64,000 bases of DNA from Methanolinea sp. (GTDB lineage: Archaea; Halobacteriota; Methanomicrobia; Methanomicrobiales; Methanospirillaceae): assembly GCA_018262855.1 (NCBI GenBank), contig JADFDO010000008.1, forward strand, positions 1 to 64,000. Reading direction: 5' to 3'. The notes under the pieces are model-generated. The model was not told where the DNA came from. It worked only from the letters and a program-made list of their open reading frames with translations, and ran no database searches. The position numbers were made by a program, and so were the translations under genes. The number at the start of each line of letters is the position of its first letter. The stretch's first letter is position 1. Below are positions 55,935 to 64,000 of this stretch, piece after piece.

Positions 55935-56302
55935 AGGGATCCCTGCACCGGGTAATATTCCAAAAAAAAATTTGGGTATCGTGTTAATCTAGCCACTAAC
56001 TTTTTTCGAACTCAATGAATAATATCATTAAAATAAGGTGGGATTGCTTGCTGTTTTTTTGATTATCCACTGGAGATTTCGTTCTTATTACGCCAATATC
56101 AATGTATTTGAACCGCCGCCGTGCTCTCTCGTATACCTCATGCTAGACTATGCAACCATCGCGATAAATCTGGAGGTGCCCGCAGGTCGCCCCGGGTCGA
56201 GGGTGGAAGCCCCGCGGTATTTTCGGGGGCGGCGGGGTGAATCGCGCCTGGATCTTAAACCAATAACCTACACTTTTTACACTAGGATTTTTGTAAGTAG
56301 TA

Positions 56303-56314
56303 TTTTTTTTTTTT
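56303..56314 (+). terminator. Poly-T terminator, plus strand
   Basis: Twelve consecutive T residues on the plus strand, 370 bases after top6A and just after the GC-rich island. Archaeal RNA polymerase terminates at such T runs without needing a hairpin, so this could end the hisS-top6 message or a separate small RNA. Confidence 0.5.
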
Positions 56315-56393
56315 AAATTCCCTTTCGTCATTTGTGAGCAAGATTGGTGAAAAAAATAAGTCTATACCCAATAATTTCTTAGACCCCTTTTTT

Positions 56394-56400
56394 AAAAAAA
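56394..56400 (-). terminator. Poly-T terminator after tadC, minus strand
   Basis: Seven A residues on the plus strand (T7 on the minus strand) lie 18 bases past the tadC stop, next to a T6 run that forms a TTTTTTAAAAAAA palindrome. It fits a terminator for the minus-strand pilus operon. Confidence 0.5.
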
Positions 56401-56418
56401 CACAAATTCCGGTTTTAT

Positions 56419-57609
56419 TCAGATCATGAACCTGAATATCACCCATGCAATGATCAGCATGATGGATGAGTATTTCAGCCCGGCAACCACCCGTCCTTCA
56501 CCCATCTGCCCGGCGACAAGGCCTGAACAGACCCCCTGGATCATAGCAGCATGGGAGAAGAGCCGTGTGTAGAAGAAAAGGTCGATATTACCGATGAAGG
56601 CTGCTGCGCCGGCACCTGCAGCGGATGCTGCACTCCCTGCGGTAGCCATGGTGGTGAGGAACGTGCTGACCAGGATGAAGATCACGAACACGAATACAAG
56701 GAATGATATCAGGACGATAATCACGTAAATCAGCATGTTGTTCGAACGTTCCGAACGAAGTGCCAGGACCTCGTAGGTATCACGGGCAGCAGCGCGGAGC
56801 ACTTCGCTCACATCGCCGCCGGCTTTACTCGCCTTGGCAATCAGGTCAATACTCCTGTCTGAAAGCGGGGTTCCAAGGCGGGTCCTGAATCTCTGGATGG
56901 CCTCAATGAATGTGGTGTTCCATGACATCTCGTTGTCGAGGCGTCGTATAAAGGGGGTAAGGGTGCTATATTCCCCCTGGGCAACGAGGTGGATTGCATT
57001 TGGGAGCGTCATGCCGCTGTCATTCATGCCAGCAAGATCACGGAAGAAATTCGGGAGCGCTTCTTCGAGGTTCTTCATTCGCCGGTTCTCCCGGAAATCC
57101 ATGAATGCAACCGGAACAATTGCGATCAGGATTGAAAGGATGAGAATGTCATCGAGAAGGGTTGTCGTGAAGATTACGCTCATCCCGTAATCCCTGATGA
57201 TGAATGCCATTCCCAGCACGAATACGATTATCGCAAGCGGGGCCGTGACGATCAGGATGTTGAGCGGCTTCTCCAGGAGAACCTTGGCCGGGTGCTTGAG
57301 AATGCGCATCCAACCTGAACGCTCGGCCTTGTGCTTCTCGAGTTTCGTGCTGATCTCAATCTGTTCTTTCGCAAATCTTCCGATCTCCCCGGGTCCAAGG
57401 TCGACCGAATAGGGCTTTTCACCTTTCAGAATACCCCAGAATCCCGGATCCTTTGCAGTGATTCCTGCCTTCTGGATAATGGGAGATGCATCCGGAGCGG
57501 TCTGAGTTGTCAGCTTTTTGGTCGTCAATTCTTTCGCTCTCTGGTCCTTCCCCCCGCTTTCGGGTTCCTTCTTCGGCAGGATATTCTTGAACGAATCACC
57601 GAGTCCCAT
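56419..57609 (-). CDS. tadC: Type II/IV secretion membrane protein (TadC/T2SF-like)
   Basis: A 396-residue inner-membrane platform protein of type IV-pilus-like systems. A cytosolic N-terminal 110 residues is followed by hydrophobic segments at about 115-135 and 145-165, a T2SF cytosolic domain at about 190-300 with NFFRDLAGMNDSGMTL and AAGDVSEVLR-type repeats (KAGGDVSEVLRAAARD), then a Gly/Ala-rich set of membrane helices to the end. With TadB it would form the rotor base driven by TadA. It lies two bases after tadB, which is the normal split pair. Confidence 0.85.
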   Translation of the reverse strand: MGLGDSFKNILPKKEPESGGKDQRAKELTTKKLTTQTAPDASPIIQKAGITAKDPGFWGILKGEKPYSVDLGPGEIGRFAKEQIEISTKLEKHKAERSGWMRILKHPAKVLLEKPLNILIVTAPLAIIVFVLGMAFIIRDYGMSVIFTTTLLDDILILSILIAIVPVAFMDFRENRRMKNLEEALPNFFRDLAGMNDSGMTLPNAIHLVAQGEYSTLTPFIRRLDNEMSWNTTFIEAIQRFRTRLGTPLSDRSIDLIAKASKAGGDVSEVLRAAARDTYEVLALRSERSNNMLIYVIIVLISFLVFVFVIFILVSTFLTTMATAGSAASAAGAGAAAFIGNIDLFFYTRLFSHAAMIQGVCSGLVAGQMGEGRVVAGLKYSSIMLIIAWVIFRFMI

Positions 57610-57611
57610 GG

Positions 57612-58535
57612 TTACGTCTCCGGGGTCATCGAGCTTATGAGGATCACGAACATGAGGCTTCCGAATGGGATAATCATGTAGATAATGACATACAGCATCA
57701 TCGGTTGCGACGACTGGCTCAGGATGGTCATGATCGATTGCAGGATAATCAGGAAGAGCGGTCCTGCAACCATGGCGGTCACATATGATTCGGATATCAG
57801 TCCAAGGGTATCAAGGAACAATTTCTGGCTCTGGCGGTTTTCCAGGGAATACTGCTCCGCCTTGGTGCGAAAATATTCAGTAAGACTGCTTCCCGCTGAG
57901 ATACATCCCATCGCTCCCTGCAAAAATTCCTTCATTCGGAGGCTCGGCGTAGTCGCGGATATGAGTCGCAGTGCATCGATCAGGTCCCTCCCGAAGAGAT
58001 CGATCTCCATCGCGACGAATCGTGCCTCAACCGCGCTCTCGCCATACATAGGGCTGCTCCCGAGCTGCCTGAAAATCTCAGCGGGGGGGATGCCTGCTGT
58101 GGACATTGCGGTGATGTAGTTGATTGCGTAGGGAAGGGTTGCGTCAATATTCCTGCGCCGGTTCCCTGCGATCATACTGGGATAGATAAGGAATATGAGG
58201 AATGTAATCCCCCCGACCACCGCGAGCGAGACTACTACCGCGAGTATCGTCCCGATAACCAGGCTGTATTCGGAGATGACAAGCATGAAATCCGGGACTG
58301 CACCCTGATACTTTATCATCGACGGTATATTCAGGAGGTAAGTAAACAGTCCGATCAGAACCGCTCCGATAAGCCCTGCGAGAATTGAGGAGAGATATGC
58401 CGTGGAAAGATAGACCTCGAATGGAACTTTCATCCGGGCGGTCACAAGATCATTACGGAGCGCAGAATAGGCATCCCTCTTCTTCTCTGCGTAAGAACCG
58501 AGAAGCCTGAAGGCGATGCGTTCAAACCCGTTCAT
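57612..58535 (-). CDS. tadB: Type II/IV secretion membrane protein (TadB/T2SF-like)
   Basis: A 307-residue companion of TadC. It has hydrophobic segments near 45-75, 95-125, 245-270 and 278-303, with a T2SF domain between (about 135-235) containing INYITAMSTAGIPPAEIFRQ and FLQGAMGCISAGSSL. Together with TadC it replaces the single FlaJ/GspF-type protein of other systems. Its start overlaps the tadA stop by four bases (ATGA). Membrane placement is clear; which pilin it serves is not, since no pilin gene is in view. Confidence 0.85.
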   Translation of the reverse strand: MNGFERIAFRLLGSYAEKKRDAYSALRNDLVTARMKVPFEVYLSTAYLSSILAGLIGAVLIGLFTYLLNIPSMIKYQGAVPDFMLVISEYSLVIGTILAVVVSLAVVGGITFLIFLIYPSMIAGNRRRNIDATLPYAINYITAMSTAGIPPAEIFRQLGSSPMYGESAVEARFVAMEIDLFGRDLIDALRLISATTPSLRMKEFLQGAMGCISAGSSLTEYFRTKAEQYSLENRQSQKLFLDTLGLISESYVTAMVAGPLFLIILQSIMTILSQSSQPMMLYVIIYMIIPFGSLMFVILISSMTPET

Positions 58536-60802
58536 GATACCCCGTAGAGTTCCTCCCTGATCTTCTCCATAAGATTCGCGGGGTCACGGTAGTACTGGAC
58601 AAGAATATTGCCGACATCCCGGAAGTGCCGGACCTTCTTGATCCTCATCCATTCGAGCACTTCCTGGCGCATCTTGAGTTCCTCTTTCATACGTTCCTCG
58701 TCCCATCCCCTGGACTCCATGATCTCCTCGAGAACGTATGACTTCCCCGAGTAGGTGATCTCATCGGTCGCCGGGTGCCACCTGAAGACCTCGTTCGTAA
58801 TCAATTCGTTCGTACGGGGATCGATATCCAGGATCTCGATGATCTGCTTGTTCCTCCTGATACGCTGCCCCCCGATACGGGCCTGAACCTGGACCGATAC
58901 CAGGTCAAGCGCTGAGAGCATGTTCCTTGGTACATTTAAAGGGGGATTCTCGAGACGGTGAACGATACTTGCCACCGAATCCGCGTGGATTGTTGAGTAG
59001 GTAACGTGCCCGGTGCTCATCGCCTGGAAGAGTGTGAGAGCTTCCTTACCACGGACTTCACCAACGAGGATATACTCAGGACGCTGCCGCAATGCAGCCC
59101 TGAGGAGCTCGTACATGTCAATTTCCCCTTTCCCATTGGTATCAAAAGAGGTCCTTGTGATGCTCGGAATCCAGTTTGGGTGGGGGAGCTTAAGCTCACG
59201 GGTATCTTCAAGGGTGACAATCTTTGCCAGGGGCGGCATGAAGAGCGAGATGGCGTTTAAAGAGGTTGTCTTTCCGGAAGCGGTACCTCCGGCAAACAGG
59301 CACGATTTTCCACTCTCCACAGCCATCCAGAAGAATGCGATGGACAGCGGGGAGAAGGTGTGCCATTCGATCAGGTCAGTGGGGGTGATCGGTTCATCCT
59401 TGAATTTCCTGATAGTGTAGGTGGACCCGTGGGCGGTAACCTCGGTTCCCAGGGTCATCTGGATACGCGACCCGTCGCTCATGGTGGCATCGAGCATGGG
59501 TTCGGCGATAGAGATGTACTTCCCTGCCCTCTGCGCAAGCTTGGTGACATAGGAATCCAGTTCCTCGGAACTCTTGTACATCAGGTTCGTCCGCATGGAT
59601 TCGTAGCGGTTATGGTAGACAAAGAGATTTGCGTTGACACCGTCGCATGAGATATCCTCAATGTACCTGTCATGCATAAGCGGGTCTATCATGCCGTTTC
59701 CAAGGAACTCTTTGTACATGGCATAGAGGATCTTTTCCCTCTGGAGGGGGGAGAGGGAGAGTCCGTAATCGTCGATGATATCGTCCGTCACATCGCGAAG
59801 GGTCTTTTTCGCAACTTCCTCAAGTACATTCTGGGTGTTGATATCGAGGCGTTCGAAGATCCGCTCCTTGATGTCGGCGAAGAGATCATTTTCTGCAGGG
59901 GTAAGTTTCGGTTCCAGCACTTCGTAGAGGTATTCATGCGTGGCATTGTCGTAGGTGATGCGGACATAGGCATATGGTTCGTTGACGGGATAGATCTCGG
60001 TCTGCTCCACCCCAGGTCTTGGCCTGAACGTGAGATCCACAAGGGCGCCATGGGTCCTTGGATTGTACTCCACAGGAACCTTTCGTATCACGTTGATGGG
60101 GTTGAGCTTTGAAAGGATTCCCCCCTTGCCTGCCTCTGCATGGACTTCAGATGCGGCTTCAGAGACCTTCTTGATGCCGGTATCCGATATATCGGATTTG
60201 AAAAGGTCTTTCCCTGCGATCGCATCGTTTCCCCCTTTGATGGTGAAAATATTGCTCCTGTCCTGAATTTTTATTTCTTCCACCTGGAAGGTGGCACCCT
60301 TGGGAAGGATGAGCCCGGAAAGGTCGTTGATCTGATCAACTGATATGACCGTCTCTTCAAGGACAGGTTTTTCAGTCGACCAGATGGTCTTTTTTGCGGG
60401 CTCAAATTTGGGAGGCGTGTGGGCCGGGACCGGCTCTTTTTTCTCGGCCGGCGAATATTTCGAGGGGCGTTGAGGGTGAGAAATATTCGTTGTGAGATCG
60501 CTTTCTTTACCGGGACTTCCTGCATCCCCTGCCCTGGGAGTGAGGTCCTGTTCCGGTTCCTTTGGCTTTGTTCCAGCCTGGGGGAATGGAGGTACTTCCG
60601 GATTCTCTTTCTCACCGGGTGACAGCCCCAATCGCTTCATGAAACTATCAAGGTCATCTTCGGCCACGGGAGCAACTGACAAGCCTTTGTTCTCCTGGCT
60701 TGGTTTCCCTCCGGTTTTACCAGGAGGACCTTCGGTCTTCTTTCTGGAAAACAGGTTCTTGATTGATAATCCTTTTTTATCGTCTGCAGTCATGCCCAAC
60801 AC
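58532..60802 (-). CDS. tadA: Type II/IV secretion ATPase (TadA/GspE family)
   Basis: A 756-residue hexameric ATPase expected to power pilus or secretion assembly through TadB and TadC. The first 150 or so residues are Pro/Lys/Glu-rich and probably disordered; a structured domain follows, then the motor with Walker A AGGTASGKTTSLNAI near residue 505, the Asp box LEDTRELKLPHPNW, Walker B in EYILVGEVRGKEA and the His box STGHVTYSTIHADS. The C-terminal part is helical. The long N-terminal extension is unusual against bacterial TadA proteins (about 450-500 residues) and may bind a partner such as the roadblock proteins upstream. Confidence 0.9.
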   Translation of the reverse strand: MLGMTADDKKGLSIKNLFSRKKTEGPPGKTGGKPSQENKGLSVAPVAEDDLDSFMKRLGLSPGEKENPEVPPFPQAGTKPKEPEQDLTPRAGDAGSPGKESDLTTNISHPQRPSKYSPAEKKEPVPAHTPPKFEPAKKTIWSTEKPVLEETVISVDQINDLSGLILPKGATFQVEEIKIQDRSNIFTIKGGNDAIAGKDLFKSDISDTGIKKVSEAASEVHAEAGKGGILSKLNPINVIRKVPVEYNPRTHGALVDLTFRPRPGVEQTEIYPVNEPYAYVRITYDNATHEYLYEVLEPKLTPAENDLFADIKERIFERLDINTQNVLEEVAKKTLRDVTDDIIDDYGLSLSPLQREKILYAMYKEFLGNGMIDPLMHDRYIEDISCDGVNANLFVYHNRYESMRTNLMYKSSEELDSYVTKLAQRAGKYISIAEPMLDATMSDGSRIQMTLGTEVTAHGSTYTIRKFKDEPITPTDLIEWHTFSPLSIAFFWMAVESGKSCLFAGGTASGKTTSLNAISLFMPPLAKIVTLEDTRELKLPHPNWIPSITRTSFDTNGKGEIDMYELLRAALRQRPEYILVGEVRGKEALTLFQAMSTGHVTYSTIHADSVASIVHRLENPPLNVPRNMLSALDLVSVQVQARIGGQRIRRNKQIIEILDIDPRTNELITNEVFRWHPATDEITYSGKSYVLEEIMESRGWDEERMKEELKMRQEVLEWMRIKKVRHFRDVGNILVQYYRDPANLMEKIREELYGVS

Positions 60803-60852
60803 CCCACATACTGCCAGTGAATGAGAATTTTAGCTTTTCTGACCGGCACTAC

Positions 60853-61596
60853 TCAGCCCCTGCCTTGCAATTCACTCTGGATAGTATGAATGGCTAGCCT
60901 TATAAGTCCAAGGTTCACAGCCGTATCGGTGAGCAGGCAGAGGTAAAGATCCCCATACGGTGCGATGATACATTTTCTCTGGTCGCTCTCAAGGATAATC
61001 TGGTCGAGCACCCCCATTCGTAAATTGCCTGCCATCTTTTTTCCGGCACGCAGGAAATCTTCCGCCATGGCAGCGACCTGTTCAAAATCTCCCTCCCCGA
61101 TGGACTGCACCGGGAATCCTTCGAAGAAGACTGATACGGCGATCACCCCGTGCTGACTTACCAGGCGATGTAACAGGGCGTCGTCAAGTCCTCCCTTTGG
61201 GGATGCTCCACCTGGCTCATCTTCCGATGCACGGGGTTGCACCTTTACTGCATGCGATTCCGCATCACTCTCCAGCATGCATAGTCCTTCCTGGCGGCAG
61301 ATCTTTTTGGCATCTGCCATCTGTTCCGGGGTATATCTGTACTGCACATAACGAAGGTTGAGCTCTTTATCCCCGGCACTGCGCATAAGATGGGCGATGA
61401 CTTCTTTTCCCTTGAAATCGCGGGTCTGGTTCCTGAAATATGCAGCAATAACCCTGCCTTTGTCAATGATAAGGATTCCAGAACCATTTCCTGTCAGCAC
61501 TTCCACTCTTCCCGAAAAAGGGTAGGTGCCGTCAGGATGCTCATCCTGCAGGGGTACCGCCGAGATACCTGCGTATGTGCCTTCAGGAAGACTCAT
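60853..61596 (-). CDS. Two-domain protein with C-terminal roadblock-like domain
   Basis: A 247-residue protein. The N-terminal half (about 1-105) has an FSGRVEVL...GILIIDKGRVIAAYF module like that of the divergently encoded protein at 62112-62855, and both begin with LPxGT(F/Y); this suggests a DUF4388-like ligand or partner module. The C-terminal half (about 138-245) looks like a roadblock/LC7 domain (VSQHGVIAVSVFFEGFPVQSIG, EQVAAMAEDFLRAG). Roadblock domains regulate small GTPases or assemble scaffolds. It lies 50 bases upstream of tadA and three bases after the stand-alone roadblock gene. Confidence 0.65.
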   Translation of the reverse strand: MSLPEGTYAGISAVPLQDEHPDGTYPFSGRVEVLTGNGSGILIIDKGRVIAAYFRNQTRDFKGKEVIAHLMRSAGDKELNLRYVQYRYTPEQMADAKKICRQEGLCMLESDAESHAVKVQPRASEDEPGGASPKGGLDDALLHRLVSQHGVIAVSVFFEGFPVQSIGEGDFEQVAAMAEDFLRAGKKMAGNLRMGVLDQIILESDQRKCIIAPYGDLYLCLLTDTAVNLGLIRLAIHTIQSELQGRG

Positions 61597-61599
61597 ACC

Positions 61600-61947
61600 T
61601 TACAGTGCTGCAACAAGGCGTTCTTTATTTTTCTTCAGCTCGTAGCGGATACGTCCGACATTCGCTTCATTGCTTGCCACTACCGCAATCAATTCATCGG
61701 CAGAGAGAGGAGACATGATGATAGGGCCGTGATCGAGCTCGACGAGCATCTGGTGGAGCTCCCCCTTGCCGAGTTCCTTGCCCATCGCTTCGGAGGTACC
61801 CATACCTGTCGATGCCATAGCACCAAGGGCATCGATATCCATTTTACCCGATACCGCACTCTCAATGACAAACCCGTCGCGTCCCACCACGACCGCAGCA
61901 GTCACACCATCAATCTTCAAGAATTCTCCTAAAATCTGTTTTAGCAT
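61600..61947 (-). CDS. Roadblock/LC7 domain protein
   Basis: A 115-residue single-domain roadblock/LC7 protein: LKIDGVTAAVVVGRDGFVIES at the start, an Ala/Gly-rich helix (ALGAMASTGMGTSEAMGKEL) and HGPIIMSPLSADELIAVVAS, then a basic helix. Bacterial relatives such as MglB act as GTPase-activating dimers for Ras-like GTPases that position pili; no MglA-like gene is in view. It heads the minus-strand operon to tadA; a TATA-like TTTTTATATATC lies about 45 bases upstream and AGGTGG precedes the ATG. Confidence 0.88.
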   Translation of the reverse strand: MLKQILGEFLKIDGVTAAVVVGRDGFVIESAVSGKMDIDALGAMASTGMGTSEAMGKELGKGELHQMLVELDHGPIIMSPLSADELIAVVASNEANVGRIRYELKKNKERLVAAL

Positions 61948-62111
61948 TCATGCCACCTACACTTATAAAGCATCTTTCTTGATATATAAAAATAAAAATG
62001 TTTGCTATAGTTTCACATAGTTGCCACGTCATTCTTGCCCGCTCAACCGATGGCAAGAATAATTGTATTGTACCAATACCATTATGAAGAGAGGAGTAAT
62101 GATCTTTTATA

Positions 62112-62855
62112 ATGCAACTACCCCGCGGCACTTTTCATTCCATGAAAAAAGGCATGAAAGTCGGTTTTATTTTAAATAACCTGAAAGAAGAGGGTTTTTC
62201 AGGTTCCTGTTCTCTTGCCTCCGGGGTCCATGTTATTGATCTGGTTGTCAGGGATGGGAATATCCTGCTCGCAAGCTGCGATTCAGCATGTGGAAATCCT
62301 GCGATGGTTATGATACAATCCATGGTTGAGGAGATTGCAGACGCAGCCCTGTCAGATCTGACACCGGCACAGATGAAACTTACACTGGAGTTCAACGAAC
62401 AGTGCAGGATCAGCGTAAAAAGGGAATCTCCTCAAAAATCCCCGGTCACTGCGCGTGAAGAGAATAAGGACGTCCAGAGTGTGAAAAGCGTTCAGAGAGA
62501 GAATATCCGAGAGGTTCCACCCGTACACCGTATACCCGAGAAGGAGAAGATCGTCCAGCCAGTATCCCCTCCTTTTGAATTGGATTCTCAAACAGAAAAG
62601 ACACCCCCGGCGCCTTCTTCCCCTCAAACGGCTCCACAGCCCGAGAAAATCCTATCCTCTCCGCCCGAATCCGGTAAGAGCAAGCAGGCTGACATATTCG
62701 CCCGTGACGGGGACGAGCTGACGCTGGTGGACAGGGATCTCAATGCCCTCGACTCGATGGACCTGGCGACCATGAGTACCAAGATCCGTGAAAACTGTAA
62801 AAGCATGATTGAGAAACTGCACCTTGAACATCTTATGGAACACCAGAGGGATTGA
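62112..62855 (+). CDS. Protein with DUF4388-like N-terminal module, function unknown
   Basis: A 247-residue protein divergent from the roadblock gene. Its N-terminal 110 residues (LPRGTFHSM, then FSGSCSL...IDLVVRDGNILLAS) parallel the N-terminal module of the protein at 60853-61596, which supports the start at 62112 over the internal ATGs at 62142 and 62154. Residues about 115-195 are Pro/Glu/Ser-rich and flexible; the C-terminal 50 residues are helical and charged (STKIRENCKSMIEKLHLEHL). No catalytic motif is visible. Probably a soluble scaffold of the pilus-like system. Confidence 0.65.
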   Translation: MQLPRGTFHSMKKGMKVGFILNNLKEEGFSGSCSLASGVHVIDLVVRDGNILLASCDSACGNPAMVMIQSMVEEIADAALSDLTPAQMKLTLEFNEQCRISVKRESPQKSPVTAREENKDVQSVKSVQRENIREVPPVHRIPEKEKIVQPVSPPFELDSQTEKTPPAPSSPQTAPQPEKILSSPPESGKSKQADIFARDGDELTLVDRDLNALDSMDLATMSTKIRENCKSMIEKLHLEHLMEHQRD

Positions 62856-62867
62856 AGGGAATTCATC

Positions 62868-63482
62868 ATGGATTTCATTGGATACGATACATTCCTCCTG
62901 CTGGTATTGCTTATTCTCGTTGGAATTGTCCTTTTCCTCTCACTTGTGACTACCATTTATGTAACAAGGTTTTCAAAGAGGATCGCAGACCTGGAGAAGA
63001 CCGTGGAAGGGTTTGTTGAACATTCCTCATCCCATGCTCTCTCAAAAAGCGTGGCAGAGGCAGGTACCGTAACTCCCATTCCTGCTGCTACAGCTCCTGC
63101 AAAGGAAGTGGTGCAGGAAGTGGCGGCTTCTCCCCGACCGGCAGAGAGGAAAAAATTCGATGTGGGCACTGATGCGCCTGATATTCCTTCAGGAATGAAA
63201 AATCTCTGTACGCTCTATGATCTTGATTCCCTCACAGTCTCATCACCTGACGGACTGGTGATCGCATCGTCAGGGCATCCCTCGGCGATCACCGAGGCTG
63301 CTCAGTTCAGTTATGCGTTCCTGACCGGGGCACCAATCACTGAAGAAGGCGTCCATGTATTCCCGGTTGATTTCCATGCTCATCCGCTTGTAGGAATATA
63401 TCGCAGTTCCGGGTCTTTTCAGGATTCTTCCCTCGATTCGCTCAAAAAAGATCTCGAAAAAATTCTTGAAAAATGGATTTGA
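62868..63482 (+). CDS. Membrane-anchored roadblock-like protein
   Basis: A 204-residue protein with one N-terminal transmembrane helix (about residues 8-30), a short coiled region (33-50), an Ala/Pro-rich linker (about 60-100) and a C-terminal roadblock-like domain (about 108-200: LCTLYDLDSLTVSSPDGLVIASSG, then QFSYAFLTGAP). It would place a roadblock fold at the cytoplasmic side of the membrane. It lies 12 bases after the preceding gene and 69 bases before the MinD-like gene on the same strand, so these three likely form an operon that positions the pilus motor. Confidence 0.65.
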   Translation: MDFIGYDTFLLLVLLILVGIVLFLSLVTTIYVTRFSKRIADLEKTVEGFVEHSSSHALSKSVAEAGTVTPIPAATAPAKEVVQEVAASPRPAERKKFDVGTDAPDIPSGMKNLCTLYDLDSLTVSSPDGLVIASSGHPSAITEAAQFSYAFLTGAPITEEGVHVFPVDFHAHPLVGIYRSSGSFQDSSLDSLKKDLEKILEKWI

Positions 63483-63551
63483 GGATCAAACATGCGTTTT
63501 TCATTAACCTTATATAAGCACAGGGTCAAACAAAAGGCAATGGAGGCTTGA

Positions 63552-64000
63552 ATGGTCAGAGTATTCACGATTGCATCCGGAAAGGGGGGTACCGGAAAAA
63601 CCACAACCACAGTCAATCTTGGAACAAGCCTCGCCCAGTTCGGGAAAAACACCATTATCATGGATGCCGACATCGGGATGGCAAACCTGGGGCTTGCGCT
63701 TGGACTCGAGGATGCCCCGGTGACACTTCATGAAGTTCTTGCGGGGAAGGCCAATGTCCATGAGGCCATCTATGATGGGCCTGCTGATGTGAAAGTGGTA
63801 CCAAGCGGGATATCGCTCCAGGGTTTCCAGCAGGCAAATCCTGAACGTCTCAAGGATGTGCTCAAGGAACTCGTTGAGGTGTGTGATTTTCTCATCATCG
63901 ATGCTCCTGCAGGAATCAGCAGGGACGGGGTAATCCCTCTTGCCATCGCAGACGATGTGATCCTGGTGGTCAACCCCGAACTCTCTTCTATTGTCGATGC
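63552..64000 (+). CDS. MinD/ParA-family ATPase (3' end outside window)
   Basis: A 149-codon partial gene still open at the right edge. It has the deviant Walker A KGGTGKT (residues 11-17), the A-prime region [18 protein letters not shown] and the Walker B-like [10 protein letters not shown]. MinD-like ATPases bind the membrane on ATP and place machinery such as flagella, pili or the division site. GGAGG precedes the ATG by seven bases. Linked to roadblock proteins and Tad genes, a role in placing or controlling the pilus-like motor is the best inference; a cell-division MinD is the alternative. Confidence 0.88.
   Translation, partial: MVRVFTIASGKGGTGKTTTTVNLGTSLAQFGKNTIIMDADIGMANLGLALGLEDAPVTLHEVLAGKANVHEAIYDGPADVKVVPSGISLQGFQQANPERLKDVLKELVEVCDFLIIDAPAGISRDGVIPLAIADDVILVVNPELSSIVD

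Larger units (their letters stand above)
55935..56418. other. Intergenic region with a GC-rich island
   Basis: This 484-base gap between top6A and tadC is AT-rich except for a strongly GC-rich stretch at about 56170-56255 containing two alternative hairpins: CCCCGC (56210-56215) with GCGGGG (56232-56237), and CGCCCC (56188-56193) with GGGGCG (56226-56231). A T12 run follows 50 bases later. No coding potential is convincing. It may encode a structured RNA or a complex terminator. Confidence 0.4.

Overview
The window reads as chromosomal DNA of a methanogenic euryarchaeon, most likely Methanomicrobiales or close kin. It carries an archaeal 16S rRNA start, archaeal RNA polymerase subunits K, N and D, archaeal-type ribosomal proteins, aIF1, deoxyhypusine synthase, topoisomerase VI, the phosphate-first mevalonate route and two coenzyme F420 genes. 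The order is an inference from gene content; no tree was built.

Layout. 1-510: 5' part of 16S rRNA (minus), then a gene-free rRNA leader to 1069. 1.07-5.75 kb (minus): a coiled-coil protein, smc and scpA. 6.07-9.72 kb (plus): a coupled folate/one-carbon operon glyA-folD-folP plus a CofE-like glutamate ligase. 9.9-12.7 kb: divergent cofC and cofG, then purC and a ferredoxin-thioredoxin reductase-type catalytic subunit. 12.8-14.4 kb: an ABC1/UbiB-type kinase.

14.4-24.1 kb is an accessory island, AT-rich at both ends, between core genes. It holds what looks like a multi-enzyme RiPP (modified peptide) system: four short precursor-like peptides with one shared leader and a shared four-cysteine, C-terminal-serine core; a PqqD-like leader-binding protein; a signal-peptidase-like/GNAT acetyltransferase fusion; three radical SAM/SPASM proteins, one fused to an HPr-kinase-like domain; a 50-codon trailing ORF; and a U32-like neighbour. 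This is the most novel part of the window.

24.1-37.6 kb (minus) is a long core superoperon: gltX, idsA, RNase J, idi, ipk, mvk, MEMO, rpsB, eno, rpoK, tRNA-Pro, rpoN, rpsI, rplM, rpl18e, rpoD, rps11, rps4, rps13, tRNA-Ser. 37.7-38.8 kb is deoxyhypusine synthase. 38.9-42.9 kb is a run of five CBS-domain genes. 43.1-44.5 kb (plus) is an ArvA-ArvB-ArvC set (small GTPase, DUF2073, zinc ribbon), a family tied to extracellular vesicle formation in haloarchaea. 44.5-48.1 kb has aIF1, a B12-dependent ribonucleotide reductase and, divergently, cobyric acid synthase. 48.1-51.8 kb has small and coiled-coil proteins, nadM-larB and a membrane protein. 51.8-55.9 kb has hisS, top6B and top6A. 56.4-64.0 kb is a Tad/type IV pilus-like motor (TadA, TadB, TadC) with roadblock-type proteins and a MinD-like ATPase that runs off the end.

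Many neighbouring genes overlap by 1, 4 or 8 bases (ATGA, GTGA and TAATG junctions), so translational coupling is a strong theme and supports the operon assignments.
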